Of a stretch of 64,000 nt of DNA, positions 18,361 through 27,287 are shown one piece after another. The DNA comes from Bacillus sp. FJAT-29937 (lineage in GTDB: Bacteria; Bacillota; Bacilli; Bacillales; Cytobacillaceae). Both the position numbers and the translations under genes were made by a program. Within the stretch, counting starts at the first letter, position 1; every line of letters begins with the position of its first letter. The notes beneath the pieces are model-generated. The model was not told the origin of the DNA. It ran no database searches and saw only the letters and a program-made list of their open reading frames with translations. The stretch covers positions 515,175-579,174 of the forward strand of contig NZ_LMAS01000003.1 of assembly GCF_001509555.1 (NCBI RefSeq), read 5' to 3'.

Positions 18361-20253
18361 ATGGATCTAATGAAAATTAAAGACCCATCTTTTTTAAAAG
18401 GGCTATCAAATAAAGAACTTGAGACATTAAGTCAAGATATACGACAATTTCTAATTGAAAAGCTGTCATACACCGGGGGGCATATTGGGCCAAATTTAGG
18501 TGTTGTCGAATTAACGATTGCTTTGCATAAATGCTTTAACAGCCCGAAGGACAAAATTATTTGGGATGTAGGCCACCAATCATATGTGCATAAAATCCTA
18601 ACTGGCCGTGCAGATCAGTTCGATACATTAAGGCAATATAAGGGCTTATGCGGATTTCCAAAAATGGTCGAGAGTGAACATGATGTATGGGAGACCGGAC
18701 ATAGTTCAACCTCATTATCTGCCGCAATGGGGATGGCGATTGCCAGGGATTTGAAAAAAGAACAATCCTTCGTCATACCAGTCATTGGTGATGGAGCATT
18801 AACGGGCGGTATGGCATTAGAAGCATTAAACCATATCGGTCATGAAAAAAAGAATATGATTGTCATTTTAAATGATAATGAAATGTCCATTGCTCCGAAT
18901 GTAGGGGCGCTGCATAATGTTCTTGGAAGACTTCGAACTGCTGGAAAATACCAGTGGGCAAAGGATGAGCTTGAACTTCTCCTGAAAAAAATCCCTGCAG
19001 TTGGAGGTAAGCTTGCTTCAACAGCGGAAAGATTAAAGGATAGCCTTAAATACCTTTTTGTATCAGGAATGTTTTTTGAGGAGATGGGCTTTACTTATCT
19101 TGGACCAGTTGATGGTCATAATTTTGAAAGCTTATTTGAAAATTTAAGCTATGCCAAGAAAACTGAGGGGCCAGTCCTTTTGCATGTCATTACAAAAAAA
19201 GGAAAGGGCTATTCCCCTGCTGAACGCGATACAACTGGAAACTGGCATGGAACGGGGCCATACAAAATTGAAACAGGGGATTTTGTAAAACCGGTTAATA
19301 CACCGCCAGCATGGAGTTCGCTTGTAAGTGAAACGGTTCGCAAATTAGCTCGAAAAGATGACCGGATTGTTGCCATTACACCAGCAATGCCGGTAGGTTC
19401 CAAATTAGAAGGCTTTGCAAGTGAATTCCCTGAACGCATGTATGATGTTGGAATTGCAGAACAGCATGCTGCGACTGTTGCTGCTGGCTTAGCAACACAG
19501 AAAATGAAGCCGTTTCTTGCCATTTATTCAACATTTCTTCAACGCGCCTATGATCAAGTTGTGCACGATATTTGCCGGCAGAATTTAAATGTCTTTATTG
19601 GCATCGACCGTGCTGGCTTAGTTGGTGCAGATGGTGAAACACATCAAGGTGTTTTTGACATTGCCTTTTTGAGACATGTCCCAAATCTTGTTCTGATGAT
19701 GCCTAAAGATGAAAATGAAGGCCAGCATATGGTCTATACGGCTGTTAACTATGATGACGGGCCAATTGCCATGAGATTTCCACGCGGAAATGGATTAGGT
19801 GTGCCAATGGATACAAACTTCCGCAAGATTCCTATTGGGACTTGGGAAGTACTTAAGAACGGTACAGATGCTGCCATTCTCACATTTGGAACAACGATTC
19901 CAATGGCATTGAAAGCAGCAGCTATTCTAGAGAAACAAGGCCAGTCTATAAAAGTAATCAATGCAAGATTTATTAAACCTTTAGATGAAAAAATGCTCAT
20001 CGAGTTATTTAAAGAACATATGCCGATTTTAACGATTGAAGAGGCGGTTCTTCAAGGCGGTTTTGGCAGCACGGTACTTGAATTTGCCCATGAAAGCGGC
20101 TTTCATCATATAGAAATTGACCGGATGGGCATTCCAGACCGTTTCATTGAACATGGCAGCGTTGATAAGCTATTAGAAGAAATCGGCATGACTACGGGTG
20201 ATGTAGTCGATCGAATAAATATTCTTGCTAGAAAGAAACAGAAAAGGGCTTAA
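18361..20253 (+). CDS. dxs: 1-deoxy-D-xylulose-5-phosphate synthase
   Basis: A 630-residue thiamine-diphosphate enzyme that condenses pyruvate with glyceraldehyde 3-phosphate, the first step of the MEP isoprenoid pathway. Seen: [33 protein letters not shown], the ThDP/Mg motif [18 protein letters not shown]...NDNEMSI, and the C-domain block [18 protein letters not shown]. Length is normal. The SD before ATG 18361 is weak (GAAAGTGAG), and an alternative in-frame ATG lies at 18370. Confidence 0.96.
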   Translation: MDLMKIKDPSFLKGLSNKELETLSQDIRQFLIEKLSYTGGHIGPNLGVVELTIALHKCFNSPKDKIIWDVGHQSYVHKILTGRADQFDTLRQYKGLCGFPKMVESEHDVWETGHSSTSLSAAMGMAIARDLKKEQSFVIPVIGDGALTGGMALEALNHIGHEKKNMIVILNDNEMSIAPNVGALHNVLGRLRTAGKYQWAKDELELLLKKIPAVGGKLASTAERLKDSLKYLFVSGMFFEEMGFTYLGPVDGHNFESLFENLSYAKKTEGPVLLHVITKKGKGYSPAERDTTGNWHGTGPYKIETGDFVKPVNTPPAWSSLVSETVRKLARKDDRIVAITPAMPVGSKLEGFASEFPERMYDVGIAEQHAATVAAGLATQKMKPFLAIYSTFLQRAYDQVVHDICRQNLNVFIGIDRAGLVGADGETHQGVFDIAFLRHVPNLVLMMPKDENEGQHMVYTAVNYDDGPIAMRFPRGNGLGVPMDTNFRKIPIGTWEVLKNGTDAAILTFGTTIPMALKAAAILEKQGQSIKVINARFIKPLDEKMLIELFKEHMPILTIEEAVLQGGFGSTVLEFAHESGFHHIEIDRMGIPDRFIEHGSVDKLLEEIGMTTGDVVDRINILARKKQKRA

Positions 20254-20256
20254 GGA

Positions 20257-21099
20257 ATGAAAGCAAAGAAGGAACGGTTAGATATTTTATTAGTTGAAAG
20301 AGGCTTAGCTGAGACGAGGGAGAAGGCAAAACGAACGGTTATGGCTGGGCTTGTATTTAGTAATGAGACTCGTCTCGACAAGCCGGGAGAAAAGGTTAGC
20401 AGCGATATTCCGCTAAGAGTAAAAGGAAAAGTCATGCCGTATGTAAGCAGAGGCGGGCTAAAGCTTGAAAAAGCATTAAAAGTATTTGATCTTAATGTGA
20501 AGGACAAAATCCTTCTCGATATTGGTGCATCAACAGGCGGATTTACAGATTGTGCTATACAAAATGGGGCGAAAATGTCTTATGCCCTTGATGTCGGATA
20601 TAATCAGCTTGCTTGGAAGCTAAGGAAAGATGAACGGGTTGTTGTGATGGAGCGAACCAATTTCCGTTATGTAACACCAGCAGATCTTCAAGAAGGAATG
20701 CCCACTTTCGCTTCAATTGATGTTTCATTCATCTCTTTAAAGCTTATCCTTCCTGTACTAAAAACCTTATTAGTACCGGGCAGTGATGTAGTGGCACTTG
20801 TTAAGCCTCAGTTTGAGGCAGGACGCGAACAAGTTGGAAAAAAAGGGATTGTTCGTGATGCTAAAGTCCATACTCATGTTCTTGAAACAATGATTGCCTT
20901 TGCCATAAGTCAAGGATTCGATGTGAAAAACCTATCGTTTTCCCCTATAACCGGGGGCGATGGGAATATTGAATTCCTGCTGCACCTTTATTGGACAGGT
21001 GAGAAGGAAATCGGTGAAAACAACTTGAACTTTGAGGCTCAGGCAATGGTGAATGAAGCTCATACAGAACTTAAGACAAAGCAAAATGAAGAGGATTAG
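20257..21099 (+). CDS. yqxC: TlyA-family rRNA 2'-O-methyltransferase
   Basis: A 280-residue protein with an N-terminal S4 RNA-binding domain (ERLDILLVERGLAETREKAKR) and an FtsJ-like SAM-dependent methyltransferase domain (LLDIGASTGGFTDCAIQ, VALVKPQFEAGRE). Family members such as mycobacterial TlyA 2'-O-methylate cytidines in rRNA; the exact target here is not known. It follows dxs by 3 bp and precedes ahrC, as in B. subtilis. Confidence 0.92.
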   Translation: MKAKKERLDILLVERGLAETREKAKRTVMAGLVFSNETRLDKPGEKVSSDIPLRVKGKVMPYVSRGGLKLEKALKVFDLNVKDKILLDIGASTGGFTDCAIQNGAKMSYALDVGYNQLAWKLRKDERVVVMERTNFRYVTPADLQEGMPTFASIDVSFISLKLILPVLKTLLVPGSDVVALVKPQFEAGREQVGKKGIVRDAKVHTHVLETMIAFAISQGFDVKNLSFSPITGGDGNIEFLLHLYWTGEKEIGENNLNFEAQAMVNEAHTELKTKQNEED

Positions 21100-21127
21100 G
21101 CAACTGCTTACTCCTCTTCATTTTATT
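21084..21127 (+). terminator. Terminator overlapping the yqxC stop codon
   Basis: AAATGAAGAGGA (21084-21095) pairs with TCCTCTTCATTT (21112-21123), with a T-rich tail. The stop codon lies at the base of the loop. Confidence 0.85.
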
Positions 21128-21294
21128 TAAGTCAGCCTAAATGACTAATTAATAGCATGAAAAACAAAGAATAATTGTACTTTATAGGGAAAATCGGCTA
21201 ACATATAAGTAGATTTTATTCTTTTTTTACAACTATTTCTAAAGTTAAATATAAAATTTAGGCGCATAGCGTTTTTTATAATTGGGGTGATTAT

Positions 21295-21744
21295 ATGACA
21301 AAGGGTCAACGTCATATTAAAATTCGGGAAATTATTGCAAATAATGATATTGAAACACAGGATGATCTTGTAGATGAGTTAAAGAATGCTGGATTCAATG
21401 TAACACAAGCAACAGTATCAAGGGATATTAAAGAACTTCACCTTGTAAAAGTTCCACTGCAGGATGGCAGATATAAATATAGTCTTCCTGCTGATCAGCG
21501 ATTCAATCCTTTACAAAAATTAAGACGAAACCTAATTGATGCATTTGTCCGGATCGATTCTGCAGGAAACTTGCTCGTGATGAAAACCCTGCCGGGAAAT
21601 GCGATGGCGATAGGAGCGCTTATTGATAATTTGGATTGGGAAGAGATCATGGGGACAATATGCGGCGATGATACTTGTTTAATTATTTGCAGAACACCTG
21701 AACAAACTGAAGATATCACTAATCGTTTTCTAGAAATGCTGTAA
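21295..21744 (+). CDS. ahrC: Arginine repressor/activator AhrC (ArgR)
   Basis: A 149-residue regulator. The N-terminal winged helix-turn-helix ([19 protein letters not shown]) binds ARG boxes and the C-terminal domain ([21 protein letters not shown]) forms the arginine-binding hexamer. It represses arginine biosynthesis and activates catabolism in Bacillus. SD GGGGTGA precedes the ATG. Two matching ARG boxes are found 22 kb away at the art operon. Confidence 0.96.
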   Translation: MTKGQRHIKIREIIANNDIETQDDLVDELKNAGFNVTQATVSRDIKELHLVKVPLQDGRYKYSLPADQRFNPLQKLRRNLIDAFVRIDSAGNLLVMKTLPGNAMAIGALIDNLDWEEIMGTICGDDTCLIICRTPEQTEDITNRFLEML

Positions 21745-21759
21745 TGGGGATGATTTCAT

Positions 21760-23445
21760 TTGTTAACTGAATTATCAATTAGAAACTTTGCTATTATTGA
21801 AGCCCTTTCGATCTCATTTGATAAGGGCTTAACTGTATTAAGCGGAGAAACAGGTGCCGGTAAGTCGATTATTATTGATGCGATTCACTTACTAGTTGGG
21901 GGAAGAGGATCGGCTGAGTTTGTCAGGCATGGAGAAGAAAAGGCTGAAATTGAAGGTCTTTTTCAGTTTGAAGATCCTAATCATCCTATTTACAAAAAGG
22001 CCAGTGAATTTGGCATTGAGCTTGATGATGGAATGATTGTACTTAGAAGAGATATTTCGAAATCAGGAAAAAGTGTATGTAGAATTAATGGCAAGCTTGT
22101 CACAATTTCGATTTTAAGGGAAATTGGAAGTACATTGATTGACATTCATGGGCAGCATGAGCATCAGGAACTGATGGATGAAATAAAGCATATAAATCTG
22201 CTTGACCAATATGGCGGCAGAAAGATAAGCTCTGCACTTATAGAATACCAGCAAGTTTATCATAAGTATGAGCAAAAATTAAAATCGTTAAAAACATTAA
22301 GTGAAAATGATCAGCAGATGGCCCATCGGCTAGATTTAATCCAATTTCAATATGATGAAATTCTTAAAGCAAATTTAAAGCTAAATGAAGATGAGGAGCT
22401 TTTCGAAGAGCGCAAAAAGCTCAGTAACTTCGAACGGATTTATGATTCCTTGCAGTCGGGCTATGCTGGTCTTCAAGGGGAACAAAGAGGCCTGGATTGG
22501 ATAGGTCTTGTTATGGGGCATGTTGAAGATGCTGCGGAAGTAGATCCTGCCTATAAGGAGCTTGCTGAGACGATCTCGAATAGCTTTTACCAGCTTGAGG
22601 ATGTCATGAGAAGTCTCCGGAATGAGCTTGATTTTCTTGAATTCGACCCTAGAAGACTTGCTGAAATCGAAGACCGGCTAAATGAGATTCAACAATTAAA
22701 GCGAAAATACGGGAAGACAATTGTTGAAATACTTGAATATGCCTCGAAAATTGAAGAGGAAATAGAAACATTGCAAAATAAAGAAACACATATCGGAAAG
22801 TTAGAAAAAGAAATTTCCTCATTGCGAAAGGATCTTACAGTTGAGGCAGAAGAATTAACAAATTTAAGGAAAAACACAGCCAAAACATTAATAAAGTTAA
22901 TACATAAAGAATTAAAAGAGCTTTATATGGACAAGACTGTATTTGAGGTAAAATTTGAATCAGATATGGATAACTTTACAAAAAATGGATTGGATAAAGT
23001 TGAATTTTATCTATCGACTAATCCAGGGGAACCATTAAAACCCCTCTCCAAGATTGCATCAGGCGGAGAATTATCAAGAATTATGCTTGCGTTAAAAAGT
23101 ATTTTTTCAAAGCATCAAGGGGTTACTTCGATTATTTTCGATGAAGTGGATACGGGTGTGAGTGGCCGGGTAGCACAAGCAATTGCAGAAAAGATTCACC
23201 AAGTGGCCATCAAATCTCAAGTGTTGTGCATCTCTCACTTGCCTCAAGTAGCTGCAATGGCTGACACCCATTTGTATATTGCAAAAAATATTAAAGATGG
23301 CCGGACGAAAACAACGGTTAAAGCTTTAAATGAAGCAGAAAAAGTGAAGGAAATTGGCCGGATGATATCAGGTGTCGAAATTACCGATTTAACGAAAGAG
23401 CATGCGAAAGAGCTTCTTCAGCTCGCAAACAAAATTAAGGTGTAG
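21760..23445 (+). CDS. recN: DNA repair protein RecN
   Basis: A 561-residue SMC-like ATPase recruited early to double-strand breaks. Walker A GETGAGKSIIID near residue 30, central coiled-coil arms (about 160-370), signature SGGELSRIMLALK, and Walker B IIFDEVDTGVSG are all present. The start is TTG 21760, giving LTELSIRNFAIIEAL, which fits the family. It lies 15 bp after ahrC. Confidence 0.96.
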   Translation: MLTELSIRNFAIIEALSISFDKGLTVLSGETGAGKSIIIDAIHLLVGGRGSAEFVRHGEEKAEIEGLFQFEDPNHPIYKKASEFGIELDDGMIVLRRDISKSGKSVCRINGKLVTISILREIGSTLIDIHGQHEHQELMDEIKHINLLDQYGGRKISSALIEYQQVYHKYEQKLKSLKTLSENDQQMAHRLDLIQFQYDEILKANLKLNEDEELFEERKKLSNFERIYDSLQSGYAGLQGEQRGLDWIGLVMGHVEDAAEVDPAYKELAETISNSFYQLEDVMRSLRNELDFLEFDPRRLAEIEDRLNEIQQLKRKYGKTIVEILEYASKIEEEIETLQNKETHIGKLEKEISSLRKDLTVEAEELTNLRKNTAKTLIKLIHKELKELYMDKTVFEVKFESDMDNFTKNGLDKVEFYLSTNPGEPLKPLSKIASGGELSRIMLALKSIFSKHQGVTSIIFDEVDTGVSGRVAQAIAEKIHQVAIKSQVLCISHLPQVAAMADTHLYIAKNIKDGRTKTTVKALNEAEKVKEIGRMISGVEITDLTKEHAKELLQLANKIKV

Positions 23446-23461
23446 GAAGAAAAAATACATG

Positions 23462-23492
23462 AAAAGCTATCCAAAGCAGGATAGCTTTTTTT
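23462..23492 (+). terminator. Terminator after recN
   Basis: AAAAGCTATCC (23462-23472) and GGATAGCTTTTT (23479-23490) enclose loop AAAGCA, with further Ts. Confidence 0.93.
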
Positions 23493-23585
23493 ATCGCCAA
23501 ATCAGTTATAAATGCGCGCCTTACAGGCAAAATTATAGATGTAGCCATTTGACGTTGTGGATTAGAAGCGAGGAGAGTGAAAGTT

Positions 23586-24872
23586 TTGATAACAGAAGTT
23601 TTAAGAAAAATAATTGGTGGAATTCTCCTTGTTTCATTAATTGCAATTGGATTTTCCAAACCCATTCAAAAATATATAGAAATTCCAACTTCAATCACTC
23701 TTTTTGAGGGCCAGCATCTTGATCTGGCTAAAGCAGAAATGGTAACGGCAACTATGTCTACAGATTCAAGTATTGCACTTAAACAGGACAATCATTCAGT
23801 TTCCCTAAAAGCAAAAAAGCGCGGGGAAAATGAAATGTTTTTAGAATTAGCAGGTTTTCCGATTAAAAAGGTCGACGTAAATGTACTAAAGGATTTTAAA
23901 GTGATTCCCGGTGGGCAGTCTATAGGTGTTAAGCTTAATACTGTTGGTGTCCTAGTTGTTGGGCACCATCAAATAAATACAGTAAATGGAAAGTCATCTC
24001 CTGGTGAAATAGCAGGAATCAAAGTGGGAGACATCATCACGAAAATAAACGGCAAAAAAATTGAAAAAATGTCTGATGTAGCCCCTTTTGTCCAGAATGC
24101 GGGGAAATCCGGCAAGCCCCTATCAATCGTTGTGAATCGTGAAAATAATTATTTTACAACTGAATTAACTCCACTTAAAGAAAAAGGCGAAGGTTCCTTC
24201 AAGCTTGGATTATATATTCGCGACTCAGCTGCTGGAATCGGAACAATGACGTTTTATCATCCAGAGTCTAGGAAATATGGAGCTTTAGGCCATGTTATTT
24301 CCGATATGGATACGAAAAAGCCAATTGTTGTTGATGATGGCCAAATTGTTCGCTCAACAGTCACCTCTATTGAGAAAGGCAGCAATGGCAATCCTGGAGA
24401 AAAACTAGCTCGTTTTTCGGAAGATAAAGAAGTAATCGGAAATATTGTCAGAAATAGTCCTTTTGGAATTTTTGGGGAACTAAATCAGGACATAAAGAAT
24501 GGCATTTTAGATAAGCCGATGCCGATTGCCTTATCTCATCAAGTAAAGGAAGGTCCGGCAAAAATATTAACAGTTGTCGATAATGATGAGGTAAATTTAT
24601 TTGATATTGAAATTGTCAGCACGATCCCGCAAAAATTTCCAGCGACAAAAGGAATGGTTATAAAAGTAACGGATCCAAAGCTATTAGCTAAAACAGGCGG
24701 AATTGTCCAAGGAATGAGCGGAAGTCCTATCATCCAAAATGATAAAGTGGTTGGGGCAGTCACACATGTTTTTGTAAATGACCCGACTAGCGGATATGGT
24801 GTTCATATTGAGTGGATGTTAAATGAAGCAGAAATTGATATTTATGAAAAGCAAAAAGAAAAAGCATCCTAA
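23586..24872 (+). CDS. spoIVB: SpoIVB serine peptidase (S55), sigma-K checkpoint signal
   Basis: A 428-residue protease secreted from the forespore that cleaves SpoIVFA and releases pro-sigma-K processing in the mother cell. It has an N-terminal membrane anchor (about residues 8-24), a PDZ domain ([18 protein letters not shown] ... [17 protein letters not shown]) and the S55 catalytic domain with [19 protein letters not shown] (catalytic His) and [14 protein letters not shown] (catalytic Ser). Start TTG 23586 is preferred: AGGAGA at 23571-23576 is 9 nt away, while GTG 23577 abuts the SD. It precedes spo0A as in all Bacillus. Confidence 0.95.
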   Translation: MITEVLRKIIGGILLVSLIAIGFSKPIQKYIEIPTSITLFEGQHLDLAKAEMVTATMSTDSSIALKQDNHSVSLKAKKRGENEMFLELAGFPIKKVDVNVLKDFKVIPGGQSIGVKLNTVGVLVVGHHQINTVNGKSSPGEIAGIKVGDIITKINGKKIEKMSDVAPFVQNAGKSGKPLSIVVNRENNYFTTELTPLKEKGEGSFKLGLYIRDSAAGIGTMTFYHPESRKYGALGHVISDMDTKKPIVVDDGQIVRSTVTSIEKGSNGNPGEKLARFSEDKEVIGNIVRNSPFGIFGELNQDIKNGILDKPMPIALSHQVKEGPAKILTVVDNDEVNLFDIEIVSTIPQKFPATKGMVIKVTDPKLLAKTGGIVQGMSGSPIIQNDKVVGAVTHVFVNDPTSGYGVHIEWMLNEAEIDIYEKQKEKAS

Positions 24873-24878
24873 TCTTTA

Positions 24879-24907
24879 GGCGGGGCCCCTCCCCCGTCTC
24901 TTTTTTT
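24879..24907 (+). terminator. Terminator after spoIVB
   Basis: GGCGGGG (24879-24885) pairs with CCCCGTC (24892-24898, one G-T pair), followed by a run of Ts. Confidence 0.85.
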
Positions 24908-24953
24908 GTCTAAAATTCAAAAGTTATATATGTTATAATAAAAATAAAGATTT

Positions 24954-25002
24954 TTCGACAAAACTACAGTGAAATATTGTTCAAATATCGAAAACGGTCG
25001 AA
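24954..25002. promoter_or_regulatory. Upstream 0A boxes of spo0A
   Basis: A perfect inverted 0A box TTCGACA (complement TGTCGAA) lies at 24954-24960 and a one-mismatch box GGTCGAA at 24996-25002. With the box at 25085-25091 they form a cluster of Spo0A sites upstream of spo0A, as known for the B. subtilis autoregulatory region. Confidence 0.75.
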
Positions 25003-25065
25003 TAATAAAGAAAATGAAAGAAAACTAATGATTTTCACCTATTTTTGAGAATTTTTAAAAAAACT

Positions 25066-25092
25066 AAAGGATTTTCAGTTGCATTGTCGAAT
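25066..25092 (+). promoter_or_regulatory. Sigma-H promoter (Ps) of spo0A with overlapping 0A box
   Basis: AAAGGATTT (25066-25074), 11-bp spacer, GTCGAAT (25086-25092) fits the sigma-H consensus RNAGGAWWW and RNNGAAT. A perfect 0A box TGTCGAA (25085-25091) overlaps the -10, consistent with Spo0A~P feedback. Confidence 0.88.
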
Positions 25093-25154
25093 TTCTCATT
25101 TAGAATAAGAATAGATAATATAGAGACCATTACGGATCGAGGAGGAAAGAGTAC

Positions 25155-25946
25155 GTGAAGAAAATTAAAGTTTGTGTTGTCGATGACAATAGAGAGCTTG
25201 TCGGACTTTTAGAAGAATATATTTCAACTCAAGAAGATATGGAAGTTGTGGGTGTCGGTCATAATGGACAGGAATGCCTCGACATTTTAGAGCATGAAGA
25301 TCCTGATGTTCTTATTTTAGATATTATTATGCCTCATTTAGATGGGCTGGCAGTTCTTGGGAAAATGCGTGAAATGAAGAAGGCTAACTTGCCAAATGTA
25401 ATAATGCTAACTGCTTTTGGACAAGAGGACGTGACTAAGAAAGCAGTAGATTTAGGAGCATCCTATTTTATTCTCAAGCCATTTGATATGGAGAATCTTG
25501 CTAGCCATATACGTCAAGTTAGCGGAAAGGCAAACCCAGTCATTAGAAAGCCTTCATCGACAGCTTACCGATCCACAGTTGAAGCAAAACCGAAAAATCT
25601 CGATGCCAGCATTACGAGTATTATTCATGAAATAGGTGTGCCAGCACATATTAAAGGCTATATGTATCTTCGTGAAGCCATTTCAATGGTCTATAATGAT
25701 ATAGAGCTGCTTGGTTCAATAACAAAGGTCCTTTACCCAGATATTGCAAAAAAATACAATACGACAGCAAGCCGAGTCGAACGGGCTATTCGCCATGCTA
25801 TTGAAGTAGCATGGAGCAGGGGAAATATCGATTCAATTTCCTCCCTATTTGGTTACACTGTTTCTATGTCTAAAGCAAAGCCGACCAATTCAGAGTTCAT
25901 TGCAATGGTAGCAGATAAATTAAGGCTGGAGCATAAAGCTTCCTGA
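25155..25946 (+). CDS. spo0A: Sporulation master regulator Spo0A
   Basis: A 263-residue response regulator that starts sporulation when phosphorylated by the phosphorelay. The receiver domain has Asp10/Asp11, the phosphoacceptor Asp56 ([14 protein letters not shown]) and the conserved Lys of FILKPFD. After a variable linker (about 125-150) comes the C-terminal DNA-binding domain with [18 protein letters not shown] and [19 protein letters not shown], nearly invariant among spore formers. Start is GTG 25155 after GAGGAGGAAAG. Promoter signals upstream support dual growth-phase and sporulation control. Confidence 0.98.
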   Translation: MKKIKVCVVDDNRELVGLLEEYISTQEDMEVVGVGHNGQECLDILEHEDPDVLILDIIMPHLDGLAVLGKMREMKKANLPNVIMLTAFGQEDVTKKAVDLGASYFILKPFDMENLASHIRQVSGKANPVIRKPSSTAYRSTVEAKPKNLDASITSIIHEIGVPAHIKGYMYLREAISMVYNDIELLGSITKVLYPDIAKKYNTTASRVERAIRHAIEVAWSRGNIDSISSLFGYTVSMSKAKPTNSEFIAMVADKLRLEHKAS

Positions 25947-25971
25947 AAGAGTTAGGAATCTTAGTAAATTG

Positions 25972-26004
25972 AAAAAAGCGTTCTCTTTCTGGAGAGCGCT
26001 TTTC
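25972..26004 (+). terminator. Terminator after spo0A
   Basis: A GC-rich stem built from AAAAAGCGTTCTC and GGAGAGCGCTTTT with a TTTCT-type loop and T tail. Confidence 0.88.
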
Positions 26005-26022
26005 TAATGGGGAGTAATGATC

Positions 26023-26766
26023 ATGACATTAATTTTTGCTCATAGAGGATATTCTGCCCTTTATCCTGAAAACACGATGAAGGCTTTTAGGGAAGCAGAT
26101 AAAGCTGGTGCAGACGGGATCGAACTAGATGTTCAGCTCACAAAGGACGGCGAAATTGTTGTTATCCATGATGAAAAAGTAGACCGGACAACAAATGGAA
26201 AAGGCTATGTAAAGGATTATACATTTAAGGATTTAAGAAAGCTTGACGCAAGCAGCCAGAAAAAAAAGCTATTTTCGCAAATAGAGCCAATCCCTTCTTT
26301 AATTGAAGTTTTTGAATGGATGAAGTCGAATCGCATCATTTGTAATGTTGAATTGAAAAATGGCGTTTTTCCATATGAAGGGATGGAGGAAAAGGTCATT
26401 AGCCTTATACGGGCATATGATTTAGCAGATCGTGTCATCCTTTCATCATTCAATCACTACAGCATTGTGTATTGCCGACATCTAGCCCCAGAGATTGAAA
26501 CAGCACCATTGTTTTCTGAAGGTCTCTATATGCCTTGGATTTATGCAGAATCCATTGGCTCCCAAAGCATTCACCCGAAAATTACAATCGCCAAATCAGA
26601 GCTTATAAAGGCATCAGAAGAGTATGGCATTGCGGTAAGGCCATATACTGTTAATAAGGAAAAAGAAATGCACCGATTATTTTCTATTGGCTGTTCCGCT
26701 TTTATTACAGATGATCCTGTTTTAGCAAAGAAGATTAGAAATATGTATGAACCAAAAAGAGGATGA
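26023..26766 (+). CDS. yqiK: Glycerophosphodiester phosphodiesterase
   Basis: A 247-residue GDPD-family enzyme that hydrolyses glycerophosphodiesters to glycerol 3-phosphate and alcohol. The active-site block FAHRGYSALYPENTMKAF (His, Arg, Glu), GIELDVQLTKDGEIVVIHDEKVDRTTNG (metal-binding Glu/Asp and second His) and IICNVELKNG are present. No signal peptide, so it is cytoplasmic. ATG 26023 is used because GGGGAG (26009-26014) is 8 nt upstream; ATG 26017 is too close. B. subtilis YqiK occupies the same place after spo0A. Confidence 0.9.
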   Translation: MTLIFAHRGYSALYPENTMKAFREADKAGADGIELDVQLTKDGEIVVIHDEKVDRTTNGKGYVKDYTFKDLRKLDASSQKKKLFSQIEPIPSLIEVFEWMKSNRIICNVELKNGVFPYEGMEEKVISLIRAYDLADRVILSSFNHYSIVYCRHLAPEIETAPLFSEGLYMPWIYAESIGSQSIHPKITIAKSELIKASEEYGIAVRPYTVNKEKEMHRLFSIGCSAFITDDPVLAKKIRNMYEPKRG

Positions 26767-26793
26767 CTTCGAGTCATCCTCTTCCGTTTTTTC
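26757..26793. terminator. Terminator shared by yqiK and the DUF2627 gene
   Basis: A perfect 12-bp stem AAGAGGATGACT (26757-26768) and AGTCATCCTCTT (26772-26783) with a TCG loop overlaps the yqiK stop codon; T-rich downstream (CCGTTTTTT). It lies between convergent genes. Confidence 0.9.
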
Positions 26794-26814
26794 AGCTCCA
26801 GCGCCTCCGCATTT

Positions 26815-27051
26815 CTATTTCCTTTGGAAACGCGGCTGTACCTTATTTTTCTTTCGATCGCGGTGAAGAATGAATCCAGCAATAAAGCCAAGTCCGGCTA
26901 GGAAGAAAAGCAGCCCTGCCAGAAATTGCACCCATAAATATGGAAAAGGATTTTGCAAAATTCCAAAAACCATGTCTCTCATTAATTTTATTCCATAAGC
27001 AGCGAAAATGCCCGGAATGAGCATAATTATTAAAGCGATTAATCTAACCAT
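26815..27051 (-). CDS. yqzF: DUF2627 small membrane protein (YqzF-like)
   Basis: A 78-residue protein with two transmembrane helices (about residues 3-20 and 38-62: MVRLIALIIMLIPGIFAAYG and the VQFLAGLLFFLAGLGFIAGF stretch) and a very basic tail (HRDRKKNKVQPRFQRK). The pattern matches the DUF2627 family found next to yqiK/bkdR in Bacillus; function unknown. It is convergent with yqiK and divergent from bkdR. Confidence 0.8.
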   Translation of the reverse strand: MVRLIALIIMLIPGIFAAYGIKLMRDMVFGILQNPFPYLWVQFLAGLLFFLAGLGFIAGFILHRDRKKNKVQPRFQRK

Positions 27052-27180
27052 CTGAAAAATCCCTTCGTTTCATAAATACTACATAATATACCGTTCATAA
27101 AAATAATAAATCAATAAGGAAATTTGTCAAGCTATTCAGCCTTAATCGACCTTTATGCAAATAAGTTCAACTGTTTTTAT

Positions 27181-27209
27181 TTGGCTTTGCCAATTTTCTA
27201 AGATAAAAT
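27181..27209 (+). promoter_or_regulatory. Candidate sigma-A promoter of bkdR
   Basis: TTGGCT (27181-27186), 17-bp spacer, TAAAAT (27204-27209), about 80 bp before bkdR. Confidence 0.5.
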
Positions 27210-27287
27210 ATAGTTATATGAAATAACTTGCATTAAGAAGCTTGAATTTAATGAAAAAAACTTCAATCTAGAGGGTGGTCGCTTACG

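Noticed and set aside
23492-23570. Sigma-G/F promoter for spoIVB
   Set aside because: A TATA and CAAAATTA pair is spaced about 16 bp, but both elements are too degenerate to support a call.
26790-26812. CAGCTCCAGCGCC motif after yqiK
   Set aside because: Looks like the widespread Bacillus intergenic motif with AGCTCCAGCGCC; only one clear copy here (a weak cousin near 15588), so no repeat family can be shown.
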